Assembly: GCF_001540865.1 (NCBI RefSeq)
Contig: NC_033623.1
Coordinates: 6,506,975 to 6,570,974 of the forward strand
DNA length: 64,000 bases
DNA from: Ananas comosus
Lineage: Eukaryota > Streptophyta > Magnoliopsida > Poales > Bromeliaceae
Direction of reading: 5' to 3'
Of the stretch, positions 37,701 through 44,390 are shown in pieces (positions within the stretch are counted from its first letter, which is position 1; the number at the start of each line of letters is the position of its first letter). The notes below the pieces were generated by a model. The model was not told the DNA's origin. It searched no databases and saw only the letters and a program-made list of their open reading frames with translations. The position numbers and the translations under genes are program-made.

Positions 37701-40507
37701 AGCCTTGAGAAGTGCTGGCATTGTATAAAACAATATCATGATATAATGTGAGTTAGCTTATTCATGTTGTCCTATTTCAGATATATCAAACTTAATATTT
37801 TAGGGCAACTTATAGTCCTTAGTCTAAGTGTTGGTGTATGACAAGAATGCTAACGAAAGAAAATCGTAAAGTTTGGTTGTGTCACGCCCGCTTCCCTAGT
37901 GGAAGCCTATCCGACGCGTGCACAGACCCCGCCGTATGCACAAGGTACCTCCCAGTGGACACAAGGCGTCTACAATAAACATTCAAGAATTAGAATGAGG
38001 AAAATAATCCTAACATGATAATTAGAGCATAAATATGAAGCTAATTTCTAAAGCAACAAGTGAAGGAAAGTAAAACAACTAAAGATCAACTATCTCCACA
38101 AGCATATACAACAAAATATTACTAGATACATATGGTGGTCTTTATACAAAATGGTCAAATACACCTTTCCAAACCAAGACAAAAAGAAAGGTGTCCACCT
38201 ATGCAGATATCTCCCAGCTAGCTCTAGCTAGATGCGACTCTCTTGCCTCGGTCCCTAGCCTCTCTCGTAGTGGATGGCTCTGAAAACAAAAACAACAAAT
38301 GCATGGGGGTGAGAACTATTAAACAATAGTTTCCAGTGGGTAAGCCGCCGAGAAAAGCGAATTACACCACTAGGTCAGCTGAGGCATAAGTAGGAAACAA
38401 AAATGACTAATGATTTAGCATGAATAATAAGGAAGAATTAAAGTGCTAGTACTACTATGCCTCCAATTTGCTGTGTTATTCAACATGTATGAACACTATT
38501 CTATCATACGGATGAGCATGTAAATAGCTAATGTCATATCCAAATGTCATGCACTATCTAGTAATGATGTCTAATTATTATGTTTAATTATCATTACCCA
38601 AATTAACGAGGACCTACACAAGGTGTAGTCCTGACTTGCACCGTGCTTAATGGTCCCGCAGGACCACTATGGTGCCCACGATCCACTATCTGTTTTAATA
38701 CCCCACAAATGCTATGGACCTGCTACCCGCTATTTACAACCTGAAGAAAGTATCAGTGTGTTTTGATCTTTCAGCACTCTTAAGGTGCACTTGTTAAATT
38801 CAGGATTTCTATCATGTACTAAAAGTCTAAAACTAAAGATGCAAATCACAATATCCAAAAATTACATATATTAATTTCTACATACATCATCCTTTTTTAT
38901 TTTATGTGTAACTTATGATAGTCTTTTTCTGCACCTTTGATTTTCCATGTTCCTTGATATTTATATAATATATATTAATCAGCCATCTATCTCATTGATA
39001 AATATATAATTTTGACTTACCAATTTTCAAAAAATTCTTTAGAAGACGGACCAGAGAATAGTTCTACAAGCTATCTGTTGTGAAGCACTAGTACTTTGCT
39101 ACTTTTTTGTGAAATTTTAATTAAAAAAAAATCCGTGTCAATGCATGCCAATGTGCCAATGGTGTGTTGGTGGTATGTGGGGGCATGCTGAGATTGGCAC
39201 AATCTGTGGCAAGGGTTGTGCCGGCAGCACGGCAATCTTTGTTACTACAGACAATGCATTTTTGGCACTGACTAATTGACTTAGCATAACATTCTGAATT
39301 TGTAATTATTGTTCTCTAATTTCCAAAAATTGTTCTCTAATTTCCAAACTTTTTTTTATTCGTATGGTAAAAATCTTTGTAATTGCTGAAGGTAAGAGAA
39401 ATATATGGTCTTGATGAAGAAACCACATTTCGGAATGTTACCATTTTTTCGGAAGGCCGGCCTCAGCCTTTGTATCTTGGAACTGCAACTCAAATAGGTT
39501 ACACTAACTTTTTTTTGAATTTTGGATTTTGTTTTAGAAGATTTTGCTGAACTAAAACTGTATTACTGACAGTGCTGTACCTTATTTAGGAGTTATACCG
39601 ACTGATGGAATTCCGAGTTTGTTGAAGGTGTTGCTTCCATCAAGCTGTGTTGGACTACCTTTATTGTAAGTTTGGCTACATTTACATTTTTACTAAAAAT
39701 CGCTAAAATATCTAAGCTAATAAATCAAATAAGAATTTTCATGTTGAATATGTCTTCGTTGCTGTATTTGTAGTAATTTTAGGTTATAGAGTTGGAATAT
39801 TACCAAATCTTAAACTAGTTGATTATGAGAAAGTTCACTATTGCAAATCAATAAATCATCAAGAATTTTGTGGTGCTTCACTTTGTGTTAGTTGTGTTTT
39901 GTTCAGAGTTCTCCATGCTTTTCCCCTGATGTTTGTATGGGTTTACCATTGATTCAATGTGCAATAGTAATTCCTGGCATTTACCTATTGTTCAGGTATA
40001 TTAGAGATCTTCTTCTTAACCCTCCCACATTTGAGATTGCTTCAGCAATTCAAGGTATGCCTTGGCATTTAGATGAGAAACCTATTATTTACTTTCTTGG
40101 AGGAGACATTATCGCACCATATTTATCTACTATAAGCAACTCAAAATTAACTTGTTGTTCTTGTGCTTTTTCTTGTTTTCGTAGTTTATGCTTTATACGC
40201 ACACACAATTAAAATGAGAGCTAGAGTTTTATGATCATTTTATCTAATAACATCTGGTCATTTTCTTATAATAATCGGATTTTGATGATCATTTTATTTT
40301 GTTCCCCTGAAAACTCTTGACCTTCTACTTTTAGGTTGCCAACTTTTGAATTTTACTTTCTTTGATCTGTTTGAGATTTGAGGAAATTTTATATCTTCGC
40401 TTTTATTAGTTGATTTTAATTTTGATTTCCTTGTCACAGAGGCTTGCAGGCTTATGAGCAGTGTAACTTGTTCAATTCCTGAGTTTACTTGCTTGTCAGC
40501 AGCAAAG
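1659..40507 (+). CDS. MSH1: MSH1, organelle MutS homologue (ten internal exons; gene open at both ends)
   Basis: Ten exons (1659-1778, 2598-2645, 2948-3012, 8936-9021, 17300-17464, 36898-37007, 39392-39497, 39590-39665, 39996-40054, 40440-40507) join into 301 codons with no stop, and every junction keeps phase with GT..AG borders. The product reads through the MutS mismatch-recognition domain (F-x-E motif in [10 protein letters not shown]) and the following connector region of plant MSH1. Known of the family: MSH1 is nuclear-encoded, targeted to mitochondria and plastids, and suppresses recombination at short organelle repeats; it ends in an ATPase domain and a GIY-YIG nuclease domain. Neither the N-terminal targeting exons nor the ATPase and nuclease exons are in this window. 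Introns of 5.9, 8.3, 19.4 and more than 23.5 kb are swollen by transposons. A pseudogene cannot be excluded, because some usually conserved positions differ (see exons e and f). Confidence 0.9.
2598..2645 (+). CDS. MSH1: MSH1 exon b
   Basis: Sixteen codons in phase 0 encode [16 protein letters not shown], the continuation of domain I. The acceptor is CTGCAG and the donor GTGAGT. At 48 nt it is easily missed, and a longer minus-strand open frame overlaps it by chance. Confidence 0.93.
2948..3012 (+). CDS. MSH1: MSH1 exon c
   Basis: Sixty-five nucleotides encode [20 protein letters not shown] then SG, ending in phase 2 before the donor GTAATT. The acceptor is [17 protein letters not shown] is strongly typical of MSH1. 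The next intron (5.9 kb) holds copia element 1. Confidence 0.93.
3013..3491. other. Intron sequence, no feature seen
   Basis: AT-rich intron DNA between exon c and copia element 1. A 15 bp phrase CTTTTTTCATTCAGCTG is directly repeated at about 3064 and 3090. No coding or RNA gene is recognised. Confidence 0.6.
3492..3710 (-). repeat. Copia 1 3' LTR
   Basis: 219 bp repeat displayed as TGTAAGAAGG to TTGTAACA and closely matched by 7381-7599. The abutting CCCCCCTGCA reads TGCAGGGGGG on the coding strand, a polypurine tract for plus-strand priming. Confidence 0.9.
3847..4593 (-). pseudogene. Copia 1 end of reverse transcriptase and RNase H (broken)
   Basis: A 248-codon frame begins [15 protein letters not shown], the conserved segment after the RT palm, and continues through the tether into RNase H ([20 protein letters not shown]). 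The first RNase H acidic region reads ADVNWAG, where most copia elements have ADADWAG. After about residue 165 the frame drifts from the RNase H consensus because of a frameshift, so the rest is not meaningful protein. Confidence 0.85.
4590..5239 (-). pseudogene. Copia 1 reverse transcriptase fragments
   Basis: A frame ending at 4590 carries [26 protein letters not shown] and the catalytic [14 protein letters not shown]. The upstream part of RT, including a segment near 5060-5215 that still reads as the IGx[10 protein letters not shown] region, is in other frames. Reverse transcriptase activity is therefore lost through frameshifts although the YVDD motif survives. Confidence 0.85.
5270..5560 (-). 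pseudogene. Copia 1 integrase stub with a large deletion
   Basis: Minus-strand text here still resembles the stretch just before the integrase core in copia element 2 (GKHVKL.. then a motif like HSNVWQS), then jumps near 5297 straight to the linker before RT. The catalytic core, with its second Asp and its Glu, is absent. Total lengths of copia 1 and copia 2 (insertions removed) differ by about 1.07 kb, in line with one deletion. Confidence 0.7.
5676..6070 (-). pseudogene. Copia 1 protease and zinc knuckle
   Basis: [20 protein letters not shown] is the aspartic protease start; the active-site triplet reads DIGAS where DSGAS/T is usual. Just upstream (about 5995-6045) a CCHC knuckle [12 protein letters not shown] is followed by a stop where the residue before the last Cys should be. 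The polyprotein is thus broken between gag and protease. Confidence 0.8.
6193..6999 (-). pseudogene. Copia 1 gag
   Basis: Two frames (6799-6999 and 6193-6750) make up a UBN2-type copia Gag: the start region [20 protein letters not shown], then [27 protein letters not shown] and [18 protein letters not shown]. They are split by a frame change or stop near 6750-6800. Its closest relative in the window is the gag of copia element 2. Confidence 0.85.
7135..7262. repeat. ACTGTAGC-type short repeat in the copia 1 leader
   Basis: Many copies of CTGTAG, CTGTAGCA and close variants lie between the primer site and gag. The same motif occupies the leader of copia 2 (35578-35660) and copia 3 (57765-57862). 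Confidence 0.7.
7381..7599 (-). repeat. Copia 1 5' LTR
   Basis: 219 bp, the pair of 3492-3710, with scattered substitutions between the copies. The abutting sequence reads AGGTATTAGAGC on the coding strand, two changes from the usual initiator-Met tRNA primer site TGGTATCAGAGC. Confidence 0.9.
7600..8935. other. Intron sequence, no feature seen
   Basis: AT-rich intron DNA between copia element 1 and exon d. No coding, RNA or clear mobile feature is recognised. The acceptor at 8935 follows GTGTCACAG. Confidence 0.6.
8936..9021 (+). CDS. MSH1: MSH1 exon d
   Basis: Eighty-six nucleotides complete the Gly codon split from exon c, then encode [20 protein letters not shown] and FPDPMPVV and end one base into the next codon before GTAAGT. 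The segment joins mismatch domain I to the connector domain. Confidence 0.93.
9294..10539 (-). mobile_element. Diverged TGTCACGCC-type LTR, interrupted by the solo LTR at 10540
   Basis: It begins TGTCACGCC as displayed, which is the 3' end of an LTR read on the minus strand. It shares its opening layout (long A/T run, then GCACGCAGATCCGTCACA and CATGCACGGTATAGG) with 48755-49000 (GCACAGATCCGCCACA, CATGTACGGCATAGG). The hairpin core is recognisable at 9898-9922. It continues after the solo LTR at 13116-13146 (CTGGCCGGGGGAGG..), and its far end resembles 50280-50300. No TSD was found. Confidence 0.6.
10540..13115 (-). mobile_element. Solo LTR of the gypsy family (2576 bp, TSD CTGGC)
   Basis: It begins TGTCATGCCCCCGGCC and ends CTTCCTTACA, flanked by a perfect 5 bp duplication CTGGC (10535-10539 and 13116-13120). 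It matches the LTR of the truncated gypsy element at 41875-44390 and the solo LTR at 55133-57689 along its length. With no internal region it is a recombination product of a full element. It holds the double stem-loop core (11009-11072), a TTC-rich tract (about 12448-12488) and a palindrome cluster (12659-12942). It sits inside the older LTR starting at 9294. Confidence 0.93.
12659..12942. repeat. Cluster of ten ACCGGT palindromes in the solo LTR
   Basis: Ten copies of the core ACCGGT, most within GGGACCGGTCCC or close variants, lie in 284 bp. They come in pairs: TACGGGG, palindrome, about 8-11 bp rich in CTGCC, palindrome, CCGAGAGC. Matching clusters lie at 43938-44217 and 57236-57516. Confidence 0.9.
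13147..16850 (-). mobile_element. Degraded TGTCATGCCCC-type LTR material
   Basis: It begins TGTCATGCCCCAATTCC and carries the stem-loop core at 13577-13641 (ACTAC..GTAGT, then AGTGGG..CCCACTAGG). Near 16200-16540 is a G-rich stretch, and near 16560-16800 is text shared with window positions 60-330 and 62680-63050. The right boundary is only approximate and no TSD was recognised. The possible frames inside (for example 16246-16548) look like repeat translation, not genes. Confidence 0.5.
17300..17464 (+). CDS. MSH1: MSH1 exon e
   Basis: 165 nt, starting two bases into a Gly codon after TTTTTCCAG, encode [20 protein letters not shown], then a segment with [17 protein letters not shown], and [10 protein letters not shown]. 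It ends in phase 1 before [15 protein letters not shown] has His where MSH1 proteins usually have Arg (ISRSAKGYC). Two competing open frames here are shadows. Confidence 0.93.
17465..20540. other. Start of the 19.4 kb intron; unclassified repeat-like DNA
   Basis: No gene is recognised. From about 18960 to 19130 there is GAGCTCGAGCTG-type text common in plant repeats. From about 19830 to 20540 the sequence looks like part of an unclassified repeat that may resume at about 23880-24420 beyond the DNA transposon. Neither could be assigned to a family. Confidence 0.35.
20696..20967. repeat. Foldback unit 1 (palindromic, about 272 bp)
   Basis: It begins GGGTAAATTACATTGTTACC and its second half is close to the reverse complement of its first (for example TAATATTTCATTC against GAATGAAATATTA), so the strand can fold into one long hairpin. 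It is an inverted, diverged copy of unit 2 at 22201-22473. Confidence 0.85.
20968..22200. repeat. Inner inverted arms and spacer of the compound foldback
   Basis: About 20985-21215 is the inverted counterpart of 21827-22057 (for example AAAGGGAGAGAAATGAATTA against TAATTCATTTCTTTCGC). The roughly 610 bp spacer 21216-21826 is not palindromic and contains GC-richer text up to about 21410. The right side has about 130 bp more than the left before foldback unit 2. Confidence 0.75.
22201..22473. repeat. Foldback unit 2 (palindromic, about 273 bp)
   Basis: It begins AGGGTAAATTGCACTGC and folds on itself around TTAACGGAGCTTGACGG. It is the inverted partner of 20696-20967. Confidence 0.85.
22681..22925. 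repeat. Tandem repeat, about 50 bp unit, five copies
   Basis: Phrases such as TAATCTTAACAGCCTGAAAA recur at about 22694, 22743, 22792, 22841 and 22890, a spacing of 49-50 bp. The units are diverged. Confidence 0.8.
23015..23175. repeat. Tandem repeat, 40 bp unit with a GGTGAA..TTCACC palindrome, four copies
   Basis: CACCGCCTTTAAAAGA recurs every 40 bp (ends at 23040, 23080, 23120, 23160). Each unit has or had the palindrome GGTGAATGATTCACC. Related palindromes lie at about 22543 and 22582 and at 890. Confidence 0.85.
23400..23710. repeat. AAATTT-type low-complexity tract ending in a CT run
   Basis: About 300 bp is almost only A and T, as overlapping AAATTTAAA/AAATTTGAA words, followed by a CT-rich run near 23700-23735. 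No coding potential. Confidence 0.75.
24511..24856. mobile_element. Mutator-type MITE (346 bp)
   Basis: The left end reads ACGGAGGTTTTAAGTGCC and the right end, reverse complemented, ACAAGGATTTAAGTGCC. Flanking TTTTATTTTT and TTTTACTTTT are a likely 9-10 bp target duplication with one change. The interior is rich in GGCACGG and CCGTGCC words. Its termini match those of the larger element at 26979-29971. Confidence 0.75.
24867..26916. other. Intron sequence, no gene seen
   Basis: AT-rich intron DNA. A short direct repeat (GGCCTGGTTTGT..ACATTAAAAACATC twice) lies at about 24940-24995. No other feature can be supported. Confidence 0.5.
26917..26978 (-). repeat. Copia 2 3' LTR, first part
   Basis: It matches the start of the 5' LTR at 35800 (TGAAAGAAGG..) up to the insertion point at GTACAAGA. 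Confidence 0.9.
27462..29345 (-). mobile_element. Solo LTR nested in the Mutator-like element (1884 bp, TSD TCTAT)
   Basis: It runs from TGTCACGCCCCGAATT to GGCACTACA with a perfect 5 bp duplication TCTAT (27457-27461 and 29346-29350). It carries the double stem-loop core at 27850-27914 and a cluster of GGTACCGGTACC palindromes (28989-29167). This is the third nesting level inside the MSH1 intron. Confidence 0.93.
28989..29167. repeat. Cluster of TACCGGTA palindromes
   Basis: About six copies of TACCGGTA, several as GGTACCGGTACC or GTACCGGTACTCGG, plus one decayed copy (TATCGGTAT). The position in the LTR matches the ACCGGT clusters of the gypsy LTRs; here the bases outside ACCGGT are T/A instead of G/C. 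Confidence 0.85.
29972..30141 (-). repeat. Copia 2 3' LTR, second part
   Basis: It resumes at GTACAAGAGATAAG and ends GTCGTAACA, followed by TCCCCCGCAAGC, the polypurine tract on the other strand. It lacks the tandem duplication of roughly 40-60 bp seen in the 5' LTR near 35920-35990. Confidence 0.9.
30153..31211 (-). pseudogene. Copia 2 RT C-terminal half and RNase H
   Basis: A 352-codon frame has the RT catalytic [14 protein letters not shown] (residues 32-45), [39 protein letters not shown] and a full-length RNase H region. RNase H keeps [19 protein letters not shown] and the late Asp of [12 protein letters not shown]. The middle motif reads [10 protein letters not shown], where the usual EAEYRA glutamates are lysines. 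It ends a few codons before the LTR, as usual for copia. Confidence 0.9.
31019..31639 (-). pseudogene. Copia 2 RT N-terminal half
   Basis: [60 protein letters not shown] and [18 protein letters not shown] are in order, then [15 protein letters not shown]. At about residue 150 the frame leaves the RT consensus and continues in the frame ending at 30153, so one frameshift near 31190 splits the enzyme. Confidence 0.9.
31623..32378 (-). pseudogene. Copia 2 integrase C-terminal tail and linker
   Basis: It starts [13 protein letters not shown] after the integrase core, continues [20 protein letters not shown] and [10 protein letters not shown], then a Ser/Pro-rich linker leading to [12 protein letters not shown]. 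This is the usual copia arrangement between integrase and RT. Confidence 0.85.
32395..32916 (-). pseudogene. Copia 2 integrase core with one catalytic Asp lost
   Basis: The core has HSDVW (first Asp), [14 protein letters not shown], and [16 protein letters not shown] with the catalytic Glu. The second catalytic position, normally SDNGTEF, reads SFNGTEF, so one Asp of the D,D,E triad is missing. The frame ends at 32395 and the next segment is in another frame. Confidence 0.88.
33115..33480 (-). pseudogene. Copia 2 protease
   Basis: [20 protein letters not shown] and [17 protein letters not shown] mark the protease. The active-site segment upstream (about 33410-33450) is disturbed by a stop and extra bases between the D-T-GA region and HMTAN. 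Confidence 0.75.
33526..34100 (-). pseudogene. Copia 2 gag C-terminal part with CCHC knuckle
   Basis: [40 protein letters not shown] and [15 protein letters not shown] form the middle of Gag. A complete CX2CX4HX4C knuckle [14 protein letters not shown] lies at about 33528-33571 in another frame. A Helitron separates it from the gag start at 35192-35401. Confidence 0.85.
34101..35064 (-). mobile_element. Non-autonomous Helitron in copia 2 gag (964 bp)
   Basis: On the minus strand it starts TCTATATACATATATG and ends with a short hairpin CGCAATGCG followed by GTCCTTCACTAG. The host T follows and the host A precedes, which is the A|T insertion of Helitrons without target duplication. The uninterrupted relative in copia 1 (about 6535-6565) confirms both edges. 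The interior is AT-rich except for a GC-rich block at 34908-35035. No Rep/helicase is encoded. Confidence 0.88.
34908..35035. other. GC-rich block in the Helitron, possible captured gene fragment
   Basis: About 130 bp of clearly higher GC, bounded by very AT-rich Helitron sequence. The minus-strand frame is open and starts [16 protein letters not shown]. Helitrons often capture exon pieces, and this composition jump would fit, but no donor gene is recognised. Confidence 0.35.
35192..35401 (-). pseudogene. Copia 2 gag start
   Basis: [37 protein letters not shown] and HVDG are the start of a copia Gag. It matches the corresponding part of copia 1 (6799-6999). The remaining gag lies beyond the Helitron. 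Confidence 0.85.
35578..35660. repeat. ACTGTAGC-type short repeat in the copia 2 leader
   Basis: Repeated CTGTAGCA and GTACTGTAGC words lie between primer site and gag, as in copia 1 and copia 3. Confidence 0.7.
35788..35799 (-). promoter_or_regulatory. Copia 2 primer-binding site
   Basis: It reads TGCTATCAGAGC on the coding strand directly after the 5' LTR, one change from the initiator-Met tRNA complement TGGTATCAGAGC. Confidence 0.9.
35800..36058 (-). repeat. Copia 2 5' LTR
   Basis: 259 bp from TGAAAGAAGG to TCTTAACA. It has an internal tandem duplication (ATTACATACCATATAAA..) absent from the other LTR. Confidence 0.92.
36064..36897. other. Intron sequence up to exon f, no feature seen
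   Basis: Nothing recognisable apart from the exon f acceptor (CATCTTTTAG). A frame at 36593-36826 has no MSH1 similarity. Confidence 0.6.
36898..37007 (+). CDS. MSH1: MSH1 exon f
   Basis: 110 nt complete the Gly codon from exon e, then encode [20 protein letters not shown] and [16 protein letters not shown], with donor [14 protein letters not shown] differs from the usual TCRWGEFG at two normally conserved positions (Cys to Ser, Gly to Arg). The frame is intact. In the genome it lies 19.4 kb from exon e. Confidence 0.92.
37880..38720 (-). mobile_element. Truncated TGTCACGCC-type LTR fragment in MSH1 intron f/g
   Basis: It begins TGTCACGCCCGCTTCC, has the stem-loop core at 38311-38374 (AACTATT..AATAGTT, then CAGTGGG..CCACTAGG) and fades out near 38700. 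The remaining LTR is missing. No target duplication was found. Confidence 0.7.
39392..39497 (+). CDS. MSH1: MSH1 exon g
   Basis: 106 nt encode [20 protein letters not shown], then [15 protein letters not shown], ending one base into a Gly codon before GTTACA. The acceptor TTGCTGAAG lacks a strong pyrimidine tract. Confidence 0.92.
39590..39665 (+). CDS. MSH1: MSH1 exon h
   Basis: 76 nt encode the completed Gly, then [20 protein letters not shown] and GLPL, ending two bases into a Leu codon before GTAAGT. The preceding intron is only 92 bp. Confidence 0.93.
39996..40054 (+). CDS. MSH1: MSH1 exon i
   Basis: 59 nt complete the Leu and encode [19 protein letters not shown], ending one base into the next codon before [14 protein letters not shown] is a strong MutS-lever-region signature of MSH1. 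Confidence 0.93.
40440..40507 (+). CDS. MSH1: MSH1 exon j (last one visible)
   Basis: 68 nt encode the completed Glu, then [20 protein letters not shown] and AK, ending in phase 0 before GTTGTA. The next expected segment (LVKLLE..) was not found in the remaining 23.5 kb. Confidence 0.92.
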
Positions 40508-40910
40508 GTTGTACCATATCTTCTTAATTAGAAAATTGCACCTTGCATTTTTAATCAGAAAACTGCAAATTAGTTTATTGATATGTTGTCTACTGCAGTA
40601 CCGTTTTGCATGTTTTGCTGCTACTTTGTACATCAAACCAATTAATATATGTTAAACTGAAATGGTTCTTTCTATAAGCTGAACAATCTAGTGGGGCAAA
40701 TAGACTGAAAATGTTGCACCAGATCCTTTGGCATGTGTCTATGAACTCAATGGCATTTGTTGCTAGTGCTTGCCGTGTGTTCTATGTTCTGTGGTTTGTG
40801 TCAATGAACATACTGATACAGTTTGTAAGTTTGTTGGTTCATGGCTATGGGTTAGTGTGCAGCCTGTGCCAATTCCTGTTAGGCAAGTAGTTGTGATCCT
40901 TTTATGTTTT

Positions 40911-41660
40911 TATCACGCCCCGAGCACAACAGAAGCTCCTACTAGGGACATGACTAGATCCACCACAAACTTTAGGGCTGCAACTCTTGCATGTACGATG
41001 TAGATTTAGAGCACCTATCAAGAGAGAACATAGCATCCCAGGATAATACTATAAATTTTCTCCATTTCTAGCATCAATTGACTAGTAAGAAACATTTAAA
41101 CATAAACCAGACCTTCTATTTCCTATTACAAAAACTTGCCATTTATGCTTGCTTGTCATGTACATCCCATAATATCACAATTACATTTATTCACCCCAAA
41201 ATGTATCATCTAGAGCCCGAACTAGGTATTGTCTACGTGTGACCTTTTTCGGTGGCCTGCTCCTCTTTGCCTGCATCACCTGAAAAAATATAGGGTGAGA
41301 AATCTTGAACATGTTTTCCAATGGGAACAGCAGGCCGTAAGATACAAGCTACACCCAATGGTTTACTCGGAAGCTGAAATAGATGAATTTTAGAAGTAAA
41401 TGTAAGAGCACGAGTAAAAGCTGTAAGGAGTCAATTGCACTATGATATTGCGGTAACCATAAGGAAGGAAACTCATCATAATGCTATGATGATAATAATC
41501 AAGTGTACTCATGCATCAATTCCTTTAAGTACTCCAACTATTCAACTGTACCCTATCTAATCACTGGTCGGTTACGGGGACTCCACTTAGGTTTGCCAAC
41601 AAAGTATTGCAGGGAACTCATTGCCATGGTTATTTTGTTCCGTACAAGGCCAACCTAGCC
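40911..41660 (-). mobile_element. Truncated ATCACGCCCCG-type LTR fragment
   Basis: It starts TATCACGCCCCGAGC, a decayed TGTCACGCCCC end. A diverged stem-loop core is near 41296-41330 (GTGAGAAAT..ATGTTTTCCAATGGG). It runs to about 41660, where the next element begins. No target duplication was found. Confidence 0.55.
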
Positions 41661-41688
41661 TCTACAGCTCCTTGCCACACAAGTGTGC

Positions 41689-41843
41689 TGTAACGCCCCG
41701 GTAGTCCCACATTGGATGGAAAAATTGTTTATGATTGGAATATATAAGACCTCGCATGCTAATAATAATAACTGCGCTGAAGCATTTTGGGCCGGTGGTT
41801 TGGGCCCAACGAGTTATTATTGCTACCGTGTTGGGTCGTTACA
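41689..41843 (+). mobile_element. Short plus-strand LTR (155 bp) of a TRIM-like retroelement
   Basis: It runs TGTAACGCCCCGG to GGGTCGTTACA, has a TATA-like ATATATAAGACC at about 41743, and is followed by a primer site on the plus strand. This orientation is opposite to every other LTR element here. Only 17 bp of interior survive before the gypsy LTR at 41875. A diverged relative lies at 48250-48367, perhaps its 3' LTR. Confidence 0.75.
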
Positions 41844-41845
41844 AT

Positions 41846-41858
41846 TGGTATCAGAGCC
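41846..41858 (+). promoter_or_regulatory. Primer-binding site of the plus-strand LTR element
   Basis: TGGTATCAGAGCC matches the initiator-Met tRNA 3' complement without change, three bases after the LTR end. Confidence 0.9.
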
Positions 41859-41874
41859 GAAAACCGACTGGAAG

Positions 41875-44390
41875 TGTCATGCCCCCGCCCCGAGACCCCT
41901 ACCAATTTGGCACAATTCAGGCGCGGCGAACGGACGCCGAACGGACAGCACCTTCCCTGTCCGCCCAAGGCTCAACAACAAATCGAGTACAAGAATTTAT
42001 CCAGGAATTTAAATTCTATAAGTACACAATCAACGGAGCACAAACAGTGTCAACAACAAAGAGCAAGTCATCCACAAGATACACAAGTGAAATAAAGAGA
42101 GCTTTTACTAACTATTACATTAATTGCATCACATTCTTTTACATTTACATTTTCCTCAAAATAAATACATACTCTCAAGTACATAGCTCTCCAAAGTACT
42201 CACCTACATGAATCTCTCTCAAATACATAGGTGTGCTAATGCAAAAGGAAAGCTACTACTCTACCAATAATCCTCACTGGTCGGGCGCGATGCCCTTGCC
42301 GCGGTTCTCGCCCGGCAAACCTGTACCTAGCCCTGGAAGTAAAGTGGGGTGAGAACTATCTTCCATAGTTTCCAATAGGCTCGACCGTCGACTCTGCCGA
42401 TCTTCCCACTAGGTCTAAGTGGGCAAAAGTAACAACGAAGCAGATAGATACATATTTATTAAAGCTGTAAAGACATAATAGAAAAACTATGCTACTATGT
42501 CCATAATCATGTGTAATGAATGTATGCATCATTTAGTAAAAGTTCACTATCATGCTAACAAGTTCGATCCATGTTCGATAAGCAATGTTCGATGACAATA
42601 TTAACTTTTCATTTACCCAATCTGTGGCGAAACCCTTGGGTTTGCCTACGCCTCACATCTTCATCCCATAGGGTAAGGAGGCTCCATGTGCCCCCGAACC
42701 CGGGACTGTCTGCGGACATCAATCTGTCCTTATCGCCCGACACTCCGGAGTACTCGACGACATGGATGGCTATACCACCCCGGATGGCTATACCACCCCA
42801 ATAACAGACCGTGAGCTTGATCTATCCTCTCTACGTGAGGATACCCTACGAACTAGGGCCAACATTTCTCTCAGAACTCAACCTATTCCGACTTTCATGC
42901 GTAGTTACTTAGCTCTACTAAGTTCATTGTTCACGAGTCATTTGCTAGGGAATCCACCTATCCCTAAGTTCACGAACCTCTAGTGTCAAATACACTACAT
43001 AATGCCACTCGTTCTGTTCTTTAAACATTTAGATGCCACTCACTATATAACCATCGAGTTCATCTCTTTCCTTTAGCACTATAGGATCCATGTTCCGACC
43101 CAATCCTTACCTATCTATTTCACCAAGTATTCCATATACACTAGGTTAATATTTAGAAGCATAAGGAAAAGGTACTACACTGCAATCCTACAATGCAACA
43201 TGCAAGAGATGAAAATCATGTATTTCTAAGACATAGAAAAGAGTTCGGTTGCTTCGGGATGACACCCCCCACCTTTTGAGGGTACAAATGTTCTAGAAAC
43301 GCTCCTCAACGAACGTTATGACGATGTCTCGGCCTCGGTCCAAAACGGTGCTCAATCGGCTATATTTCGCCGATAGCTTTTCACCCGCTCGACGAATCGA
43401 AAATCCGACTTTGCTCCCGCGTTTAGACACCTATAAATTAGGTTTAGAAGCTATCAAATGAGATCAATCTTATCATTTATTAAAGACCCCAATTTGGAGC
43501 CCTAGGTTTGCACCTATAGCAAACCACTCCATCCAAACCCTAGATTCTAGCATTGATCTATTTAGAGGCATGCTAGAGGTCCATTTGACCCATTTCCAAA
43601 GCCAAAAATCCAAAAATCCTAAGTTCTACCTTTAGGGCTCAAGAGCTTACCTCAAGGTTAGCTCCAATGGAGAGGAGAGGAAGAGGAGGAGATGATCCAA
43701 GCCTTCCCTAGCTTGCTCTCCTTCTTCTTCTCCTTCTTCTCCTTCCTTTTTCTTCTTTTCTTCTCTTTTCTTTTTTTCTAGAGAGAGAGGGAAAGAGAGA
43801 GATGAGAGTTGGGAGGGAAATGAGAGAGGGAGGGAGAGCCCTTTGCTCTCTATACTCTCTAACTAAGGTATAATTGCAGCCAAGCCCCTCAACTTCTCAT
43901 TTCTCAAACTGCTCTGCCTGGGCAGTTTTCGCACGGAGGGACCGGTCCTTCCCTGCCAGGGATCGGTCCTTGAGGACCTTCCAAAATTCACGCGTACGGC
44001 AACCGGTCCCTGCCCGAGAGACCGGTCCTTGGGAGACCGGTCCTTGCTTAAGAGACCGGTTCCCGAGAGTGGAATTCTCAGGACTTAGCCAAATTTTCGC
44101 TGTCTCGCTGGTTTCACTTATGGGGACTGGTCCCTAAGGCCTGGGACCGGTTGCATCAAGCATCCACCGCAACCACCAGCTACGGGGACCGGTCCTTCCT
44201 GCCAGGGACCGGTCCCCGAGAGCAAACTCCGCCCAGTGCAGACTTTTGCATTATTTGCTCTCGCGGACTCGACTCCAAAGAACTTTTTGTGTTTTGGACA
44301 TCTCTAGCTTCTCCGAAGCCTACTCACTCGACAATTAGTCGATCCTGGACGAAGTATAACTCTCGGATTTCGAGAATTCACTTCCTTACA
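41875..44390 (-). repeat. Gypsy 3' LTR (2516 bp)
   Basis: Displayed TGTCATGCCCCCGCCCC to CTTCCTTACA. It holds the stem-loop core (42351-42413), a TTC-rich tract (about 43719-43780) and the palindrome cluster at 43938-44217. It matches the solo LTRs 10540-13115 and 55133-57689. It is the only one of the three attached to coding sequence, so it identifies the family and its strand. Confidence 0.92.
43938..44217. repeat. Cluster of ACCGGT palindromes in the gypsy LTR
   Basis: Ten sites, eight with the full ACCGGT core and two decayed (GATCGGTCC, GACTGGTCC), in the same order and spacing as in the solo LTR at 12659-12942. Confidence 0.9.

Noticed and set aside
39115..39240. Third copy of the GGCACGG-type MITE
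   Set aside because: It has GTGCC/GGCAC words and an end like AACAAAGATTGCCG, but no paired terminus or duplication can be shown.
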